Translations under genes and position numbers: made by a program | In this document: piece after piece, positions 59,519 to 64,000 of the stretch | Layout: every line of letters starts with the position of its first letter | Position numbering within the stretch: the first letter of the stretch is position 1 | Notes under the pieces: model-generated | The model's input: only the letters and a program-made list of their open reading frames with translations | What the model was told of the DNA's origin: nothing | Databases searched by the model: none | Source of the DNA: Artocarpus heterophyllus | Lineage: Eukaryota > Streptophyta > Magnoliopsida > Rosales > Moraceae | Direction: 5' to 3' | Length of the DNA: 64,000 bases | Assembly (NCBI GenBank): GCA_025403435.1 | Contig: CM046354.1 | Location: 43,163,779-43,227,778, forward strand

Positions 59519-60727
59519 TCGTCGAATTTGAAGTGCAATCTTGCTTGACACTTCTCCAAACAATGGCACCGCCGCCTAAAGTAAACACAAAACCAAAAGT
59601 CGATCTTCTCGAATCCAGACAGGATTAAAAATCCGAGTCAATGTATCCTAGAGGTATTAAATCCTCACCTGAATACACAAGTATATACCCTCAAGTTCTT
59701 CTCAAGTACTTGAAAATATGCTTAACTGTAACCTAGTAGTTCGGTCTTGGATCCGACTAAAATTAAATTACAATTTTGACTGCATAACAAATATCTAGTC
59801 GTGTGTAAAGTATGGCATACGTGAGACTACCCGCTACCAAAGCATAAGGCACCTTCTTCATGTATTCTCTTGCTTCATCAGACTTTGGCGAGTCCTTCTT
59901 AGAAAGAGTAATTCCAAACCTAGATGGTTGCCCACCATTCTTGGAATCCTATATTGCATACCTTTTGGGAATTTTATCTATGTAGCTCGCTTGGGATAAA
60001 GCTATCATTTTGTTCTTCCTATCTCGAAAAATCTGAATACTGAGAACATAATTAGCTTCACCCATGTCTTTCATGTCAAACTGTTTAGTCAACCATAATT
60101 TGACTAGTGATAATGCCCTAACGTCATTGCCAATTAGCAGAATATCATCTACATAGAGTAGTAGAAAAACCACATTCCCATCCTTAATGTGTTTGTAAAC
60201 ACATGGTTTGTCCACATTTTGTGCGAACTCATAAGTCTTGATCACTTGATCAAATCTTATGTTCTAAGAATGGGAAGCCTGCTTGAGTCCATAAATTGAC
60301 TTTAGCAGCTTACAAACCTTACCCTCTTGACCCTTAGCCTTGAACTCGTCTAGCTACACCATATAAATGGACTCATCAAGATAGCCATTTAGAAAGGCCG
60401 TCTTGACATCCATATACCAAATCTCGTATGAGAACAACAACTATAGACAATAGAATGTAGATGGACTTAAGCATGGCTACAGACAAAAAGGTTTCCTCGT
60501 AATCGATTCATTCTTTTTCTGTGTATCCCATAACTACAAGTCTAGCCTTATAGGTTTCAACTTTACCATCCACTCCCCTCTTTCTCTTATAGATCCATTT
60601 ACACCCTATGGGTTTTACCCCTTTCAAGAAGATCTACAAGTTCCTAGACCCGATTAGTCTTTATAGACTTCATCTCTGTGTTCATGGCCTCTGTCTAGAG
60701 TTTTGAATCAACATCCTCCATAGCTTC
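59519..60727 (-). pseudogene. RT and RNase H remnants of element C
   Basis: Reading leftwards: the RT linker (about 60700-60400) is decayed; 60245-59949 is open and carries [20 protein letters not shown], an intact [12 protein letters not shown], and KQFDMKDMGEANYVLSIQI. RNase H up to the GGGAI/WRS segment is present at about 59620-59519, then breaks off into LTR sequence. It continues to the right at 62728 after the solo LTR. Confidence 0.82.
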
Positions 60728-62727
60728 TGTTGGAAAAAACAATGTGTGGTGTGCAGTAAGAATTTTAAAAATTTTAACATCAGAGTATTTTTTCCAAAAC
60801 ACAAGTTGGACATGCTATATGTATAAATTAAACAGATCTTACTAACCTCTGTATGCCAAAGAACCTCTGCAACTTGTGAAGAGAAGTAACGTTGTAGAAG
60901 AGCCTCAACCAACTGGTCTTCTTTACTATTCTCTATCCACAATCGGAGTGAGTGTGGGCTCACATGTACAGCTCTTCCATCGGTGACTCTCCTTCCAACC
61001 AATTGAGAGAACCCAAAGCTAGTATTCGTGATTTGTGAACAAAAGCTCTCAGGGAGTTTTCAGATGCTCACCAGAAGAGTATCACTCTTAATCTCTCAAT
61101 TGATCTAAGTAACTCATAAGACTTCCTCCCTTTATATAGCGATTGGTCCTGGGGTCAGTCCTTATTAGATTAGGTCTTAAAAACTCGAAACAGAATCAAG
61201 TTCGGATCAATATCTGATAAGATCCACGTGAAACAGCGTAATCTTATCTCTCGTTGATCGGCAAGCCAAACATACCCCATCGGTAGGCTGAACATGTAGA
61301 TCGACAGGCCGAACTGTCGTGTAAGTATCTTTGCGAATCTTTTATTTTCCACCCGAGATTCTATAGGATAAAGTCTCAGTTTTGATTAAAATAACCCAAT
61401 AGAGAAGTTATCTGATCAAAACAAACTTTATCAAGATAATCTCTAAGAAAATAAATCAATTCACAATAATTCTACAAGTTTATCTTGATTTAATTTATCC
61501 AAGAATTATCCGATCCCAATAATTCAACAAGTTTATATTAAATTAATTTTATTACAAAATTAATTCAACCAATAAACAATCATGAATTATTTGATTCTTT
61601 CAAATTTTAAACCAATTTGATAAATCTGACATAAGTCACCAATTATTGAAAAAATACGCCGTATCATTACAGGATTTTGTGAGCTAGCAAAGGGGACCAA
61701 AATGGACCTATAAAGTTCAAGCTCACAATAATTATGAAACCCAATATCCTAGATATACATTTCACAATTATCAACTCCAAAGCTACTCCACTAAAAGCTT
61801 GGAGCTACACTCTCGAACTTTATAGAATTATGAAGCCAGTATAGCTAAGTCTCCATGACATATCAAAGTGTATCGTATCCCCATATGATAATCCATAATC
61901 GGCTTAAGGACAAGTTCTGTCTTCATTTCCCGATTATTTTTATCTTATGTTCCATTATCTCACCATTAGAAAAGCTACTATTCAAAGACAGTATACCATT
62001 TGGTTACACCTATGTATCCAAATGGTTGAACACTCTAGTTTTGCAATTAAAGCATAACACATATAAGAGGATATCATTACTCCTAAAGAGGAGCTATGGA
62101 TTCCTTATCTATGAATAACAAGTCTATGCTATCAAGAGTCCTGTTTCCAACGTACCGGTATGCATACCACTATTGAGATGTAGAAGTCACCCTTTGGTAC
62201 ATCAAAAGACACAAGTCGAGACAACGGGCCCACTATCCATCTCAAGGTTAAGATACAATACAAATGATTGTCTAAAGTGAATCGATTTGCCAAGACAGAA
62301 TTATTAATCCAAATCAATTCACTTTGTGTCCTGATCCAACACATCGTCCCCTATGACAACGTGCCAATGTTTCTATTCACAGAGTCCAACTCCGATGGTC
62401 AAGACAAACTATCTCCCATAAGGGATATAGACAACATAACAATCTTTACGTGAATAAAGTGCCCAACTTTATTCCCTCGATTGCGGATCATATGTTTTAG
62501 ACCATCACCTTAAGAATCGTGTCTTCCGCATAATCAGTCCATCATATGCTCAATTCTTAAAGGTTTAGATCGACAGTCTCTGACTACTGTTTGCTTAATA
62601 TACATTCAACAAATATGAACATAAAGAGGACAAGATTTGGTATATATAAATGAATAAATTCTTTATCGATAAAAATGTCTCCAAAAACGTATTACATTTT
62701 TACTCCTTAGGGCATACTTGTCTAACA
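60728..62727 (-). mobile_element. Solo LTR of the A/H family inserted in element C
   Basis: A 2.0-kb LTR (TGTTGG... left, ...TCTAACA right) flanked by a perfect 5-bp direct repeat GCTTC (60723-60727 and 62728-62732), without internal sequence. Such solo LTRs arise by recombination between the two LTRs of a full element. The host sequence on both sides is a collinear piece of pol of C. TATA-like TATATAAA at 61138-61131 on the minus strand. Confidence 0.93.
61256..61319. repeat. Palindrome array in solo LTR
   Basis: Three copies: ATCGGCAAGCCAAAC, ATCGGTAGGCTGAAC, ATCGACAGGCCGAAC. Confidence 0.75.
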
Positions 62728-63430
62728 GCTTCTTCATAAGTATAAGGATCCCTGTCATGTTCAACCGATTTAGCCAAAAAGGCTTCACCATTGAACATAT
62801 ACCTCTCGGGTTGACGCCCAATCCTCCCATTCTTTTGAAGCCCCTTAGGTTGTTATTTGGTTGGTTTTTCTACATTGATTAGAACGGTTTCATTCAGAAC
62901 CCCCGGTGTGAATGAATTACTTACCAACTCCTCAAGCACTACTTTGCTTCAAGGCTTAAAGTGGTCCATCTAACTTTCTTCAAGGAATGTTGCATTACTT
63001 GAAACCACGACTTTATGTTCCTTTAGGTTGTAGAAATAACCCCCTCTAGTCCCTTTTGGATATCCCACAAACACATAAACTTCTGAATGTGCTTCCAACT
63101 TATTCGTTTCCTTAAACAGGACATGAGTCGGACATCCCCATATGCAAATATGGTTTAAGGATGTCTTCTTCCCTGTTCACAACTCGTAATGAGTTTTAAG
63201 AATCAATTTTGAAGGCACATTGTTTAAAAGATAACATACAGTTTGTAAAGTATATCCCTAAAAAGATAAAGGAAATGATGAATAACTTAACATAGAGCTA
63301 ACCATGTCTAACAAAATCTTATTTCTTCTCTCAGCCACACCATTCTACTGTGGAGCGCCCGCACAGTCAAATAGGATAAAATCCTATTCTCTAATAAGTG
63401 CCCCAAGAACTCATCAGATATGTATTCATC
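62728..63430 (-). pseudogene. Integrase C-terminal part of element C
   Basis: Collinear with 62-760 of element A, reverse strand: integrase core end near 63430-63300 (the HLLENRILSYLT and EEIRF segments) and the linker with WGCP-type and QPERYMF-type segments to 62728. Several stops and frameshifts. Confidence 0.82.
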
Positions 63431-64000
63431 TGTTAGACATGTATGCCCTAGGGAGTAAAAATGTAATACGTTTTTGGAGAAATTTTTATCAATAAAGAAT
63501 TTATTCATTTATACCAAATCTTGTCCTCTTTATGTTCATATTTGTTGAATGTATGATAAGCAAATAGTAGTCTGAGATTGTCAGTCTAAACCTTAAGAAT
63601 TGGGCATATGATGGACTAATTATGCGGAAAACATGATTCTTAATGTGATGGTCTAAAACATATGATCCGCAATCGAAGGAATAAAGTTGGGCAATTTATT
63701 CATGTAAAGATTGTTATGTTGTCTATATCCCTTACGGGAGATAGTTTGTCTTGACGATCGGAGTTGGAATCCGTGAATAGAAACATTGGCACGTTGTCAT
63801 AGGTGACGATGTGTTGGATCGGGACATAAAGTGAATTGATTTGGATTAATAATTCTATCTTGGAAAATCAATTCACTTTAGACAGTCATTTGTATTGTAT
63901 CTTAATCCTGAGATGAATAGTGGGCCTCTTATCTCGACTTGTGTCTTTTGATGTACCAAAGGGTGACACCCACATCTCAATAGTGGTATGCATGCTGGTA
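63431..64000 (+). repeat. LTR K of the A/H family, running off the window
   Basis: Starts TGTTAGACATGTATGCC inside the integrase remnant of C and follows the H LTR for 570 bp to the window end, in the opposite orientation to C. It could be a solo LTR or the 5' LTR of another full element. The possible target bases on the left are TCATC (63426-63430). Confidence 0.88.

Larger units (their letters stand above)
58963..63430 (-). mobile_element. Ty1/copia element C, 3' part, rearranged and split by a solo LTR
   Basis: A minus-strand member of the A/H family. From the right: integrase (63430-62728), a solo LTR insertion (62727-60728), then linker, RT and part of RNase H (60727-59519), then a joined internal piece of the 3' LTR (59518-58963). 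Relative to H, the RNase H end, polypurine tract and first 600 or so bp of the LTR are deleted at 59518/59519. The right end is cut by another LTR at 63431. Heavily decayed. Confidence 0.85.

Noticed and set aside
1..64000. tRNA, rRNA or organellar DNA
   Set aside because: The TGGTATCAGAGC hits are retroelement primer sites next to LTR ends, not tRNA genes. No rRNA core or organellar gene was recognised.

Overview
This is repeat-rich nuclear DNA from a flowering plant, probably a dicot. The evidence is nested Ty1/copia and Ty3/gypsy LTR retrotransposons with plant-type primer-binding sites (TGGTATCAGAGC, initiator-Met tRNA), a split plant sugar-phosphate/phosphate translocator gene fragment with GT-AG splice sites, and a split gene resembling the plant 'putative gypsy type transposon' (Transposase_28) proteins. 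I see no bacterial-type operon, rRNA, tRNA or CRISPR array. All coordinates and translations were read by eye; family names below come from motif recognition, not database searches.

Layout. 1-6123: right part of a minus-strand copia element (A: 2.0-kb LTR, leader, gag-protease-integrase), cut by the window edge and inserted beside a second minus-strand LTR (F, from 6175) whose promoter carries a dense cluster of heat-shock elements. 6730-8393: no recognisable gene. 8394-14855: complete but degenerate minus-strand copia element B with 0.46-kb LTRs, lying 81 bp upstream of the first ATG of a translocator pseudogene (14936-17195). 17532-31959: element G, a tandem LTR-internal-LTR-internal-LTR array whose internal segments are only about 200 bp. 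Its second LTR is split by H (21294-31002), the most complete copia element here, of the same family as A. 31960-52991: an older, more decayed copia element of the same family (D), whose gag is split by an 11.75-kb Del/Tekay-like gypsy chromovirus (E, 35560-47311). 52992-54695: two-exon Transposase_28-like pseudogene (minus), truncated by the 3' LTR of D. 56616-58480: probable LTR of an Athila/Tat-like element (minus). 58963-63430: another decayed minus-strand element of the A/H family (C), split by a solo LTR of the same family with a perfect 5-bp target duplication (60728-62727). A further plus-strand LTR (K) starts at 63431 and runs off the window.

How the parts relate. No host gene here appears functional. 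The window is a record of nested insertion: G before H; D before E; C before both the solo LTR and K. All coding regions are broken, mostly by C-to-T or G-to-A changes at CAG/CTG (CHG) sites, as expected for methylated plant transposons. The most unusual signal is a short GC-rich palindrome, roughly TTCGGCAGGCCGAA, reiterated in arrays in the LTRs and leaders of the A/H/D/C copia family and also in the LTRs of the otherwise unrelated gypsy-type G array. The other notable signal is the heat-shock-element cluster placed next to the TATA box of LTR F.
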